Shown: piece after piece, positions 28,124-36,338 of the stretch
Layout: each line of letters begins with the position of its first letter
Numbering within the stretch: position 1 is the first letter of the stretch
DNA from: Salinicola socius
Lineage (GTDB): Bacteria; Pseudomonadota; Gammaproteobacteria; Pseudomonadales; Halomonadaceae
Reading direction: 5' to 3'
Assembly: GCF_001937195.1 (NCBI RefSeq)
Contig: NZ_MSDO01000025.1
Coordinates: forward strand, 92,485-156,484
Length of the DNA: 64,000 nucleotides
The notes under the pieces: model-generated
Database searches by the model: none
The model's input: the letters and a program-made list of their open reading frames with translations, nothing else
What the model was told of the DNA's origin: nothing
Position numbers and translations under genes: made by a program

Positions 28124-29659
28124 ATGGAAGCGACCGCGTCCCGTGACGCCGCTCGCCCGCGGCTGTCGATCCGGCTGCTGAACGCCATCGAGCGTTTCGG
28201 CAACCGGCTTCCCGACCCCTTCATGATCTTCGTCATGCTGGCTGCCGCCGTGCTGGTGGCATCGGTGTTGTTTGCCCTCGCCGGCGCCACTGTCGAACAT
28301 CCCGGCAGCGGCGAGGTAGAGGCAATTCGCAGCCTGGTCTCCGCCGAGGGTATCCAGTTCATTCTCGACTCGATGCTCGATAACTTCACCGGCTTCGCGC
28401 CGCTCGGGCTGGTGTTGTCGATGATGCTGGGTATCGGCCTGGCCGAAAAGCTGGGGCTGCTGGAGACGCTGGTGCGCCACACCATTCTTTCGGCACCCAA
28501 ACGGCTGGTGACTTACACCGTGGCGTTTACCGGGATCATGATGAACGTCGCCTCCGACGCCTCGCTAATCCTGCTGCCGCCGCTGGCCGCCATGGTCTAT
28601 CACTCCCTCGGCCGCCATCCGATCGCCGGCCTGGCGCTGGGATTCGCCAGCGCCGGCGCGGGCTTCACCGCCAACCTGCTGATCGTCGGTACCGATGCGC
28701 TGCTGTCGGGCATTTCCACCGAAGCGGCGCGCATCGTCAGTCCCGACATCGTGGTGACGCCCGTGGACAACTGGTACTTCAACTGTGTCTCCGTGTTCGT
28801 GCTCACCATCGTGGCCGCCGTCGTCACCGAGCGTGTCATCGAGCCGCGCCTCGGCACCTATCAGGGCGACGTCGAGCAGGTCGAAAGCAGCGAGCCGGCA
28901 AATGCCCGCCGCGGTCTTCGCAACGCCGGCATTGCCGCGCTGATCTACGTCGCTGCCATCGCGACACTCCTCTTCTGGCCGAACTCGCCGCTGCGCGGCC
29001 CCGATGGCGAGCTGATTCCGTCGCCGTTCCTGAGCGGCATCATTCCGATCATCCTGTTCTTCTTCATCACGGTCAGCGTGACCTGGGGCATCACCGTCGG
29101 CCGCATCAAGCGCTCGCGCGACGTGTCCGAGAACATGGCCGAGGCGATGCGCGATCTGGGCAGCTACATCGTGCTGATCTTCGCCGCCTCGCAGTTCATC
29201 GCCTGGTTCAACTGGACCCACATCGGCACCTGGATCGCGGTCAACGGTGCCGACCTGCTGACCGCCATGGACTTCACCGGGTTCCCGGTCATCCTCTGCT
29301 ACATCGTCTTCACGGCCTTCATGAATCTGCTGATCTTCAGCGGCTCGGCCAAATGGGCGCTGGAGGCACCGGTATTCGTACCGATGTTCATGCAGCTCGG
29401 CTATCACCCCGCCTTCGTCCAGGTCGCCTACCGCATCGCCGACTCCTCGACCAACATCATCTCGCCGCTCAATCCCTACATGATCGTCGTGCTCACCTTC
29501 ATCCGGAAATACGACAAGAACGCCGGGCTCGGCACGCTGATGTCGCTGATGCTGCCCTACACCCTGGCATTTCTGAGCATCTGGATTCTTCTTCTGACGG
29601 CGTTCTACCTGCTGGGGCTGCCCTACGGCCCGGGTATCACCACCTATCTGCCCGCTTGA
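28124..29659 (+). CDS. abgT: AbgT-family transporter
   Basis: 511-residue inner-membrane transporter of the AbgT family. It carries p-aminobenzoyl-glutamate inwards in E. coli; other members export sulphonamides. Visible are LNAIERFGNRLPDPFMIFVML at the start, NVASDASLILLPPLAAMV, the NLLIVGTDALLSGISTEAA segment and the C-terminal ADSSTNIISPLNPYM, a family hallmark. The gene opens an abgT-abgA-abgB unit; in E. coli the order is abgA-abgB-abgT. Confidence 0.94.
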   Translation: MEATASRDAARPRLSIRLLNAIERFGNRLPDPFMIFVMLAAAVLVASVLFALAGATVEHPGSGEVEAIRSLVSAEGIQFILDSMLDNFTGFAPLGLVLSMMLGIGLAEKLGLLETLVRHTILSAPKRLVTYTVAFTGIMMNVASDASLILLPPLAAMVYHSLGRHPIAGLALGFASAGAGFTANLLIVGTDALLSGISTEAARIVSPDIVVTPVDNWYFNCVSVFVLTIVAAVVTERVIEPRLGTYQGDVEQVESSEPANARRGLRNAGIAALIYVAAIATLLFWPNSPLRGPDGELIPSPFLSGIIPIILFFFITVSVTWGITVGRIKRSRDVSENMAEAMRDLGSYIVLIFAASQFIAWFNWTHIGTWIAVNGADLLTAMDFTGFPVILCYIVFTAFMNLLIFSGSAKWALEAPVFVPMFMQLGYHPAFVQVAYRIADSSTNIISPLNPYMIVVLTFIRKYDKNAGLGTLMSLMLPYTLAFLSIWILLLTAFYLLGLPYGPGITTYLPA

Positions 29660-29720
29660 GGCGACAGGACACGACTGTGGGCAAGCGCATCAAGACACCC
29701 AACACGCGGAGAACATCACA

Positions 29721-31067
29721 ATGAATACCGTGACCAAACCCGAGCTGACGGCAGCGGTCGAGGCCCTGATACCGCAGTTGACCCAGTGGCGACGGGATTT
29801 CCATCGCCATGCCGAGTCCGGCTGGGTCGAATTCCGAACGGCCTCTCTCGTTGCGGAAGAGCTGGACCGGCTCGGCTATGGCGTCAGCGTCGGCCGCGAC
29901 GTGATCGACGCCGACAGTCGCATGGGCGTACCCGAGCCGGAAGTGATGGCCCGGGCACTCGAGCGCGCCCGCGACCAGGGCGCCGTCGAACGCTGGCTGC
30001 CGGCCCTCGCCGGCGGCTACACCGGCGTGGTAGCGGAATGGGATACCGGCCGCCCGGGGCCGACGTTGGCCTATCGCGTCGATCTCGATGCGCTCGATCT
30101 CGATGAGTCCAGTGACAACGACCACCGGCCCAGCCGGGAGGGATTCGCCTCCTGCAACGCCGGCATGATGCATGCCTGTGGCCATGACGGTCATACCACC
30201 ATCGGCCTCGGCCTGGCGCGTCTGTTCGTCGATCTGACGCCGCAATTGTGCGGTCGAATCAAGCTGATCTTCCAGCCCGCGGAAGAGGGCGTACGCGGCG
30301 CCCGGTCGATGGTCGAAGCCGGCGTGCTCGATGACGTGGATATCTTCATCGCCACTCATATCGGCACCGGCGTGGCCAAGGGAACGGTCGTCTGCGGTCA
30401 TAACGGCTATCTCGCCACCACCAAGCTCGATGTCACTTTCACCGGCGTGCCCGCCCATGCCGGTGCCAACCCGGAGGCCGGCAACAATGCGCTGCTGGCC
30501 GCGGCCCAGGCGGCGCTTGGCCTGCATGCCATTCCGCGCCACAGCGCCGGCGCCTCGCGCATCAACGTCGGCGTGCTCAATGCCGGCAGCGGCCGCAACG
30601 TGGTGCCCGGCACGGCCACGCTCAAGCTCGAAACGCGGGGAGAAACCAGCGCGATCGATGCCGAGATGCAGCGCCGGGCACGGAATGTTTTGCACGGCGC
30701 CGCGGCGATGCAGGGTGTCGAGATGGCGTACAGCCTTGCCGGCGAAGCGCGCAACTGCGAACCGAGCCCGGCGCTGGTCGAGTTCATTCGGGGGCATATC
30801 GCCGAGCTCCCCGGGATCGACACCGTGATCCCCATCGAGAATCGTCCTTCCGGCTCCGAAGACGCCACGACCATGATGCAGCGCGTGCGGGAACGTGGGG
30901 GGCTGGCCACCTACATGGTATTCGGTACCGAGCTCGCTGCCGGCCACCACCATCAGCGTTTCGATTTCGACGAAGACGTGCTGCCGCTGGCCATTCGCAC
31001 CCTGGCCTATCTGGCACTGCAGGCAGACGACCCGGCCCTTCACCGCCGACCTTCCGAGACGCTTTAA
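29721..31067 (+). CDS. abgA: p-Aminobenzoyl-glutamate hydrolase subunit A (M20 amidohydrolase)
   Basis: 448-residue M20 metallopeptidase of the amidohydrolase group. Metal ligands lie in MMHACGHDGHTTIGLG, in FQPAEEGVRGARSM (catalytic Glu) and in the final HHHQRFDFDEDVLPL. It resembles E. coli AbgA in length and in the tyrosine-rich GYTGVVAEWDT region. AbgA and AbgB form the hydrolase that splits p-aminobenzoyl-glutamate, a folate breakdown product, to p-aminobenzoate and glutamate. GGAGA precedes the ATG. Confidence 0.92.
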   Translation: MNTVTKPELTAAVEALIPQLTQWRRDFHRHAESGWVEFRTASLVAEELDRLGYGVSVGRDVIDADSRMGVPEPEVMARALERARDQGAVERWLPALAGGYTGVVAEWDTGRPGPTLAYRVDLDALDLDESSDNDHRPSREGFASCNAGMMHACGHDGHTTIGLGLARLFVDLTPQLCGRIKLIFQPAEEGVRGARSMVEAGVLDDVDIFIATHIGTGVAKGTVVCGHNGYLATTKLDVTFTGVPAHAGANPEAGNNALLAAAQAALGLHAIPRHSAGASRINVGVLNAGSGRNVVPGTATLKLETRGETSAIDAEMQRRARNVLHGAAAMQGVEMAYSLAGEARNCEPSPALVEFIRGHIAELPGIDTVIPIENRPSGSEDATTMMQRVRERGGLATYMVFGTELAAGHHHQRFDFDEDVLPLAIRTLAYLALQADDPALHRRPSETL

Positions 31068-31081
31068 GGAAAAAGTTTTTC

Positions 31082-32557
31082 ATGGATATGAATGCGACTG
31101 ACGATACGATCCGACAACTCGACACCCTGATCGAGAGCAAGCGCGATCGCTTCATCGATTACGCCAATCAGGTATGGGAGCTCGCCGAGACCCGTTTCGA
31201 AGAAACCCGCTCTGCAGCGACGCTAAGCGACGCACTGGAAGCCGAGGGTTTTCGGGTCGAGCGCGGCATCGCGGGCATCGATACCGCCTTCGTTGCCAGC
31301 TACGGCAGTGGCAAGCCGGTCATTGCCCTGCTTGGCGAGTACGACGCCCTGGCCGGACTTAGTCAGCGCGGCGAAGCGAGCGATGCGGAGCCGCTGATTC
31401 CCGATGGCAATGGCCATGGCTGTGGCCACAATCTGCTGGGCGTCGCCGCGCTCGCCGGCGCCGTCGGCGTGCGCGACTATCTCGAGGAACGGCGCTCGAA
31501 ACAGGGTCTCGCCGGCACGATCCGCTTCTACGGCTGCCCGGGTGAGGAAGGCGGTTCCGGCAAGACCTTCATGGTACGCGAAGGCGCCTTCGACGATGTC
31601 GATGCTGCCCTGACCTGGCATCCGCAGGCGTTCAACGCCATCTTCTCGACCCCGACGCTGGCCAATATCCAGGCCTACTTCCGCTTCAAGGGCACCTCGG
31701 CCCACGCTGCCAACTCGCCTCATCTCGGCCGCAGCGCGCTGGACGCCGTGGAGCTGATGAACGTCGGCGCCAACTATCTGCGCGAGCACATCGTGCCGGA
31801 TGCGCGCCTGCACTACTCGATCACTCGCACCGGCGGTGCCTCGCCCAACGTCGTCCAGGCCGATGCCGAGGTACTCTACCTGATGCGCGCCCGGCGCATG
31901 GGCGACGTTCAGGCGATCTTCGAGCGTGTCCAGAAGATCGCCGAGGGCGCGGCGCTGATGACCGGCACCACCGTCGAAATGGAGTTCGACAAGGCATGCT
32001 CCGGCTATCGCCCCAATCGCACCCTGGAAAAGCTGATGCAGTCACGGTTCGAGGCGTTCGGAGCCCCGCATCACGATGACAAGGAAAAGGCTTACGCCGA
32101 GCGAATCCATTCGACGGTCAGCGCCGATGACCTGCGCACCACCTACGCCAACATCGTCAGCGCCGGCGGAGCAGCCGCCGAAGTGTATGTCGATGGGCTC
32201 GAAGGCAAGGCTCTGGTCGACGATATCGCCCCCTACAGCGCCAGCGACGCACTGATGTATGGATCCACCGATGTCGGCGACGTCAGTTGGGTGGTGCCGA
32301 CGGCTCAGTGCTATGTCAACTGCTTTGCGCTGGGCACTCCCCTGCATACCTGGCAGGTCGTCGCGCAAGGCCGCAGTTCCCTGGGCCACAAGGGCATGCT
32401 ACAGGCCGCCAAGGTGATGGCCGGTACTGCCGTTGCGCTGATGCAGAACCCGGCTGCCTTGGCTGAGGCCCGAGAGGAGCTGGACAAGGCCACGCAACGC
32501 GAGCCCTATCGCTGCCCGATTCCCGACGATGTCACGCCCTCGCCGCTGAAAGGGTGA
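31082..32557 (+). CDS. abgB: p-Aminobenzoyl-glutamate hydrolase subunit B (M20 amidohydrolase)
   Basis: 491-residue M20 family partner of AbgA. The metal-binding motif is DGNGHGCGHNLLG, the catalytic acidic pair lies in CPGEEGGSGKTFM, and the dimerisation domain starts at AYFRFKGTSAHAANSPH. It begins 14 bases after abgA with AAGGAAAA upstream of the ATG, so the two are co-transcribed. Subunit pairing is known from E. coli. Confidence 0.92.
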   Translation: MDMNATDDTIRQLDTLIESKRDRFIDYANQVWELAETRFEETRSAATLSDALEAEGFRVERGIAGIDTAFVASYGSGKPVIALLGEYDALAGLSQRGEASDAEPLIPDGNGHGCGHNLLGVAALAGAVGVRDYLEERRSKQGLAGTIRFYGCPGEEGGSGKTFMVREGAFDDVDAALTWHPQAFNAIFSTPTLANIQAYFRFKGTSAHAANSPHLGRSALDAVELMNVGANYLREHIVPDARLHYSITRTGGASPNVVQADAEVLYLMRARRMGDVQAIFERVQKIAEGAALMTGTTVEMEFDKACSGYRPNRTLEKLMQSRFEAFGAPHHDDKEKAYAERIHSTVSADDLRTTYANIVSAGGAAAEVYVDGLEGKALVDDIAPYSASDALMYGSTDVGDVSWVVPTAQCYVNCFALGTPLHTWQVVAQGRSSLGHKGMLQAAKVMAGTAVALMQNPAALAEAREELDKATQREPYRCPIPDDVTPSPLKG

Positions 32558-32593
32558 CAGGAGACGACGAGGAGCATAATGGCGGAAAACCTC

Positions 32594-32622
32594 GAGACGG
32601 CATGACCAGATAACGCCGTCTC
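32594..32622 (+). terminator. Hairpin after abgB, possible terminator
   Basis: Eight-base-pair stem GAGACGGC / GCCGTCTC with a 13-base loop, 37 bases after the abgB stop. It is followed by TTCG, not a T run, so termination is only likely from position. Confidence 0.45.
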
Positions 32623-32782
32623 TTCGACGACCAGAGACGTTTTCATGAATGCCGACACGCTCGAAAACTCGATACGCTGCTAATACTTCGTAGCAAAAGA
32701 ACCATTCTTGTCGCCTGCCCCGTCCAACCCCGAAGCTAAGCCCGTGAAACCTAGGCCAAAGGCCAAGCGCGATCGCCCCCTA

Positions 32783-32862
32783 ATGAAGCGGTCCGCTTTT
32801 TCGTTTTCGGACCCCTTACGCAGGCGATAACTTCATGAACCGGCCCGCTTTATCGTTTTCGA
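32783..32862 (+). repeat. Imperfect 28-bp direct repeat spanning the eboD start
   Basis: The 28 bases from 32783 and the 28 bases from 32835 agree at 24 positions. Both begin with ATGAA, continue CGG-CCGCTTT-TCGTTTTCG, and stand 52 bases apart. The second copy is the eboD start region. The first copy opens a 15-codon frame (MKRSAFSFSDPLRRR) that ends at 32830, four bases before the eboD ATG. It also contains the GGTCCG / CGGACC stem-loop at 32790 to 32813. Confidence 0.75.
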
Positions 32863-34124
32863 TCGATGGCAATGTCGCTTTCGATGCATCGGATTTTACC
32901 CCGTCTCGCTCGCCAATACGGCAAGACGCCGCCCAGCGCACTTCCCTGACCGACATTCATTGGCAACGATTTTCCGTCGCGTATGACTTCCCCGTGGCGT
33001 TTACGCGAGAGATCTTTTCTGCCGACAACACGCTGCTGGCCGATGTCATCTCGCGCCGGGAGCCCCACAAGAACCACCGTTGCCTGATTTACGTCGATGC
33101 GGGCATTGCCGCCACCTGGCCGGATCTCACCCGCCGTATCGAAGCCTATTTCACCGCTCATGCGAGCCGAATGACACTGCTGACGCCACCGATCACCGTG
33201 CCGGGTGGAGAGTTCGTGAAGGCCAATCGGGAGACGATCGACGGTGTGCTGGAAGATATCCGGCACTACGGCGTCGATCGTCATGCCTACGTCATCGTCA
33301 TCGGCGGCGGCGCGGTGCTGGATGCGCTCGGACTCGCCGCAGCCATGGGCCATCGCGGCGTCCGCCTGATTCGGCTACCCACCACCGTGCTGTCTCAGAA
33401 CGACAGCGGTGTCGGGGTCAAGAATGCCGTCAACTTCAAGGGCTGCAAGAACTTCATCGGCACCTTCGCCCCACCCTGGGCGGTGCTCAACGATTTCGAC
33501 TTCCTGTGCACGCTCTCCCGACGCGACAGGCTCGCCGGCATCTCCGAAGCGATCAAGGTGGCACTGATCCGCGATGGCGAATTCTTCGACTGGCTGGAAG
33601 CCAACGCCGATTCACTGGCCGAGTTCGACCCGCGCACCGAAGAGATCATGATCCGCCGCAGTGCCGAGCTGCACATGCAGCAGATCGGCCGCGGTGGCGA
33701 TCCGTTCGAATTGGGCTCGTCGCGCCCGCTGGATTACGGCCACTGGTCGGCACACAAGCTCGAAGCCCTGACTCACCATGGCATCAGTCACGGTGAAGCC
33801 GTCGCCATCGGTATCGCACTGGATGCACGCTATTCCGTACTCAAGGGCCTGCTGCCTGCCGGTGCCGAATGGCGCATCGTGTGGCTGTTGAAACGTCTGG
33901 GTCTGCCGGTCTTCCACACCCAGCTGATGGAGCTGGGCGACGACGACCGACTTGCCATTCTGGCGGGGCTAAAGGAGTTCCAGGAACATCTGGGCGGTGA
34001 GCTGACGGTCACGTTGCTGGCCGGATTGGGGCGTGGACATGACGTTCACGAGATCGATGAAACCACCATGACAGCCGCGATCGATTGGCTGCAAGAAGAG
34101 GCGAACCGCCATGCAGCTGCCTGA
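32835..34124 (+). CDS. eboD: EboD, 3-dehydroquinate synthase-like sugar phosphate cyclase
   Basis: 429-residue member of the sugar phosphate cyclase superfamily. It shows IVIGGGAVLDALGLAAA (NAD loop), RLPTTVLSQNDSGVGVKNAV, KNFIGTFAPP, and the metal ligands in ISEAIKVAL (Glu), LDYGHWSAHKLE and THHGISHGEAVAIG (His). It is longer than AroB and does not stand in an aro context. With the five neighbouring genes it fits EboD of the ebo cluster, where it is thought to cyclise a sugar phosphate for a metabolite not yet identified. It overlaps eboE by 14 bases. The start lies in a duplicated 28-bp segment and has only a weak AGG upstream. Confidence 0.88.
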   Translation: MNRPALSFSIDGNVAFDASDFTPSRSPIRQDAAQRTSLTDIHWQRFSVAYDFPVAFTREIFSADNTLLADVISRREPHKNHRCLIYVDAGIAATWPDLTRRIEAYFTAHASRMTLLTPPITVPGGEFVKANRETIDGVLEDIRHYGVDRHAYVIVIGGGAVLDALGLAAAMGHRGVRLIRLPTTVLSQNDSGVGVKNAVNFKGCKNFIGTFAPPWAVLNDFDFLCTLSRRDRLAGISEAIKVALIRDGEFFDWLEANADSLAEFDPRTEEIMIRRSAELHMQQIGRGGDPFELGSSRPLDYGHWSAHKLEALTHHGISHGEAVAIGIALDARYSVLKGLLPAGAEWRIVWLLKRLGLPVFHTQLMELGDDDRLAILAGLKEFQEHLGGELTVTLLAGLGRGHDVHEIDETTMTAAIDWLQEEANRHAAA

Positions 34125-35295
34125 TGATCTGGGTCAACTGACCTACTGTCTCAATATTCATCCGACTCAAACCTGGGAAGCGGTGCGCGAGGCGCTGCTC
34201 GGGCCGGTCAAGCGAGTGCGGGAAACCGTCTGCCCCGAGGCGACCTTCGGTGTGGGTCTGCGCCTGTCTGCCCAGGCGCTGGAGGAGCTCCGCGCCCCCG
34301 ATGCGCGTGCCGAACTCAAGGACATCCTCGCGCGGGAGAACTACCGCGTGGTGACCATGAACGGCTTCCCGTTCGGCCCCTTCCACGGCATACCGGTCAA
34401 ACAGAATGTCTATCAGCCCGACTGGAAGCAGCGCGCCCGGCTCGACTACACCTGCTGGCTGGCCGATCTGATGAGTGAACTCGGTGCCGCTGGCGATACC
34501 TTGAGCCTGAGCACCGTTCCCGGCACCTACAAGCCAATGGCCGAGGGTGCGGAAGCGCAGATGGCCGACAATCTGCTGAAAGCGGCATCCCACTGCGTCA
34601 AGCTCGCCCAGAAGACCCAGGTCACCATCGCCATCGCGCTGGAGCCCGAACCCCACTGCTTCCTGGAAACCATCGAGGAAACCGTCGCTTTCTTCCGCGA
34701 TTGGCTCTACTCCGACGCTGCCGCCGATCGTCTGGGAGAGCTCTGCGGATTGACCCGCGATGAAGCGAAACTGGCGCTGCCGCGACATCTGGGCGTGTGT
34801 TACGACGTCTGCCATGCCGCGGTCGAATTCGAGGATCCGGCCGCCAGCATCGAAGCCCTGCGCACGGCAGGCATCCCTATCCACAAACTGCAACTGAGCG
34901 CGGCGCTGCGGATCCCCCAGTTCGACGCGACGAAGCGAGAGGCGCTGGTGCCGTTCTGCGAGCGCACCTATCTGCATCAGGTCGTGGTCGACTCCGCAGA
35001 CGGACGGGTGCGGTATGCGGATCTGCCCGAGGCGCTGGCCGACGACGCGAGAGTCGACGGTGAAGAGTGGCGAGTGCACTTCCACGTCCCGATCTTCGTG
35101 GACGCCATTGCGCCGTTCGAGACCACGCAGTCGTTTCTCGCCGATATTCTCGCCCTGCACCGTCAGCAACCGATTTCGCAGCATCTGGAAGTGGAGACCT
35201 ACACATGGCAGGTATTACCGGAGAACCTACGCACCGAGAGCGTGGAAGCAGCCGTGTCGCGAGAGCTGACGTGGGTCAAGCAGCAGTTGACCTGA
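34111..35295 (+). CDS. eboE: EboE, metabolite traffic protein (xylose isomerase-like TIM barrel)
   Basis: 394-residue TIM-barrel protein of the AP endonuclease 2/xylose isomerase type. Likely metal ligands are seen in IALEPEPHCFL (Glu), VCYDVCHAAVEFE (Asp and His), WRVHFHVPIF (His) and LEVETYTWQ (Glu). It begins QLTYCLNIHPTQTWEAV, a motif I associate with EboE. The reaction is unknown. It overlaps eboD at its start and eboC at its end, so the three genes are translationally linked. Confidence 0.86.
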   Translation: MQLPDDLGQLTYCLNIHPTQTWEAVREALLGPVKRVRETVCPEATFGVGLRLSAQALEELRAPDARAELKDILARENYRVVTMNGFPFGPFHGIPVKQNVYQPDWKQRARLDYTCWLADLMSELGAAGDTLSLSTVPGTYKPMAEGAEAQMADNLLKAASHCVKLAQKTQVTIAIALEPEPHCFLETIEETVAFFRDWLYSDAAADRLGELCGLTRDEAKLALPRHLGVCYDVCHAAVEFEDPAASIEALRTAGIPIHKLQLSAALRIPQFDATKREALVPFCERTYLHQVVVDSADGRVRYADLPEALADDARVDGEEWRVHFHVPIFVDAIAPFETTQSFLADILALHRQQPISQHLEVETYTWQVLPENLRTESVEAAVSRELTWVKQQLT

Positions 35296-36224
35296 CCGCC
35301 ATCGAGCCCGAAGAGGTGGAGCAGCGAGCGGCGAGGTCTCGGATACCGGGGCTGACGTCAAAGGTCTGGCTGGAGCTGGGCAGGGTTTCCAACCTGCCCA
35401 CGGTCTGGAGCAATGCGCTGGCCGGTGTCGTTCTGGCGGGGGCCGGTACTGGCGCCCTATGGAGCGCCACCGCGGCTTGGCCGTTGCTGCTGGCACTGAC
35501 GCTCTTCTACCTTGGCGGCATGTACCTCAACGATGCCTGCGATGCGGAGATCGACGCGCGCGAGCGTGCCAATCGTCCGATCCCGCGAGGTGATATCGAC
35601 CGCCTGACCGTCACGCTGCTGGGCGTCGGGATGCTGGGTCTGGGCAGCCTGCTGCTGTTTCTGAGCCACCTTTCTGCCGGGATCACCGGACTCGCGCTGG
35701 TTGCCGCGATCCTGAGCTATGACTGGTGGCACAAGCGTATCGGCTGGAGCCCGCTGTTGATGGGCGCCTGCCGGCTCCTGACCTATCTGACGGCCGCGCT
35801 GGTGGTCGCCGGCGTTCTCAATGAAGCCGTGTTGTGGGGCGCGATCGGACTGGCCTGCCATGTCGTCGGCCTGACCTACGCCGCCCGCCAGGAGGCCTAC
35901 GATCGGCTGGGCGCCACCTGGCCACTGGCCGTCATGGCGGTGCCGGTCGTGTTCATGTTGGCCGCCATGCTGACCGGCCCCGAACCGTCGCTGCTCGCAC
36001 TGGTCCTGTGGCTGGGCTATCTGATCTGGGGGACGCGCTGTCTGATGTGGCTGTTTCGCCGGGCGCCGGGAGACGTACCTCGCGCCGTCGTCGGCCTCAT
36101 CGCCGCAATTTCGCTCTATGACGCCACGCTGATGGCCGCCATGGGAGCGACCACCATGGCCATGCTCGGCGTCCTGGCTTTCGCCGCGACGCTGGCACTG
36201 CAGCGAGTGACTTCCGGGACCTGA
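35205..36224 (+). CDS. eboC: EboC, UbiA-family prenyltransferase-like membrane protein
   Basis: 339-residue polytopic membrane protein of the UbiA family. The first Asp-rich motif is intact (YLNDACDAEIDARERANRPI). The region of the second motif reads TYAARQEAYDRLG, with fewer acids than in UbiA. About eight to nine helices follow a hydrophilic N-terminus of about 55 residues. The ATG at 35205 has GGAGA upstream and overlaps eboE by 91 bases. A GTG at 35271 would reduce the overlap to 25 bases, give 317 residues and suit the family better, so the start is open. It would attach a prenyl chain to the ebo product; the acceptor is unknown. Confidence 0.85.
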   Translation: MAGITGEPTHRERGSSRVARADVGQAAVDLTAIEPEEVEQRAARSRIPGLTSKVWLELGRVSNLPTVWSNALAGVVLAGAGTGALWSATAAWPLLLALTLFYLGGMYLNDACDAEIDARERANRPIPRGDIDRLTVTLLGVGMLGLGSLLLFLSHLSAGITGLALVAAILSYDWWHKRIGWSPLLMGACRLLTYLTAALVVAGVLNEAVLWGAIGLACHVVGLTYAARQEAYDRLGATWPLAVMAVPVVFMLAAMLTGPEPSLLALVLWLGYLIWGTRCLMWLFRRAPGDVPRAVVGLIAAISLYDATLMAAMGATTMAMLGVLAFAATLALQRVTSGT

Positions 36225-36287
36225 ATCGACACACGCCAACCGGTGGCGGACGCCGCCGGTGGCAGGACGATCTTCGACAAACGGACC

Positions 36288-36330
36288 AGGCCGAACCCGC
36301 ATCATGGTGATGCGGGTTCGGCCTTTTTTT
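36288..36330 (+). terminator. Strong intrinsic terminator after eboC
   Basis: A 17-base-pair perfect stem AGGCCGAACCCGCATCA / TGATGCGGGTTCGGCCT with a three-base loop, followed by seven T. It lies between the converging eboC and eboF stops and separates the two ebo transcription units. Confidence 0.96.
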
Positions 36331-36338
36331 GCCGTGCG

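Noticed and set aside
29637..31043. 468-residue frame opposite abgA
   Set aside because: Antisense shadow of an M20 enzyme; no ribosome binding site or domain pattern.
32835..34124. Calling this gene aroB
   Set aside because: Longer than AroB, outside an aro context and embedded in ebo genes; the sugar phosphate cyclase fold is shared.
34009..35184. 391-residue frame opposite eboE
   Set aside because: Antisense to a gene with clear metal-site motifs and operon coupling.
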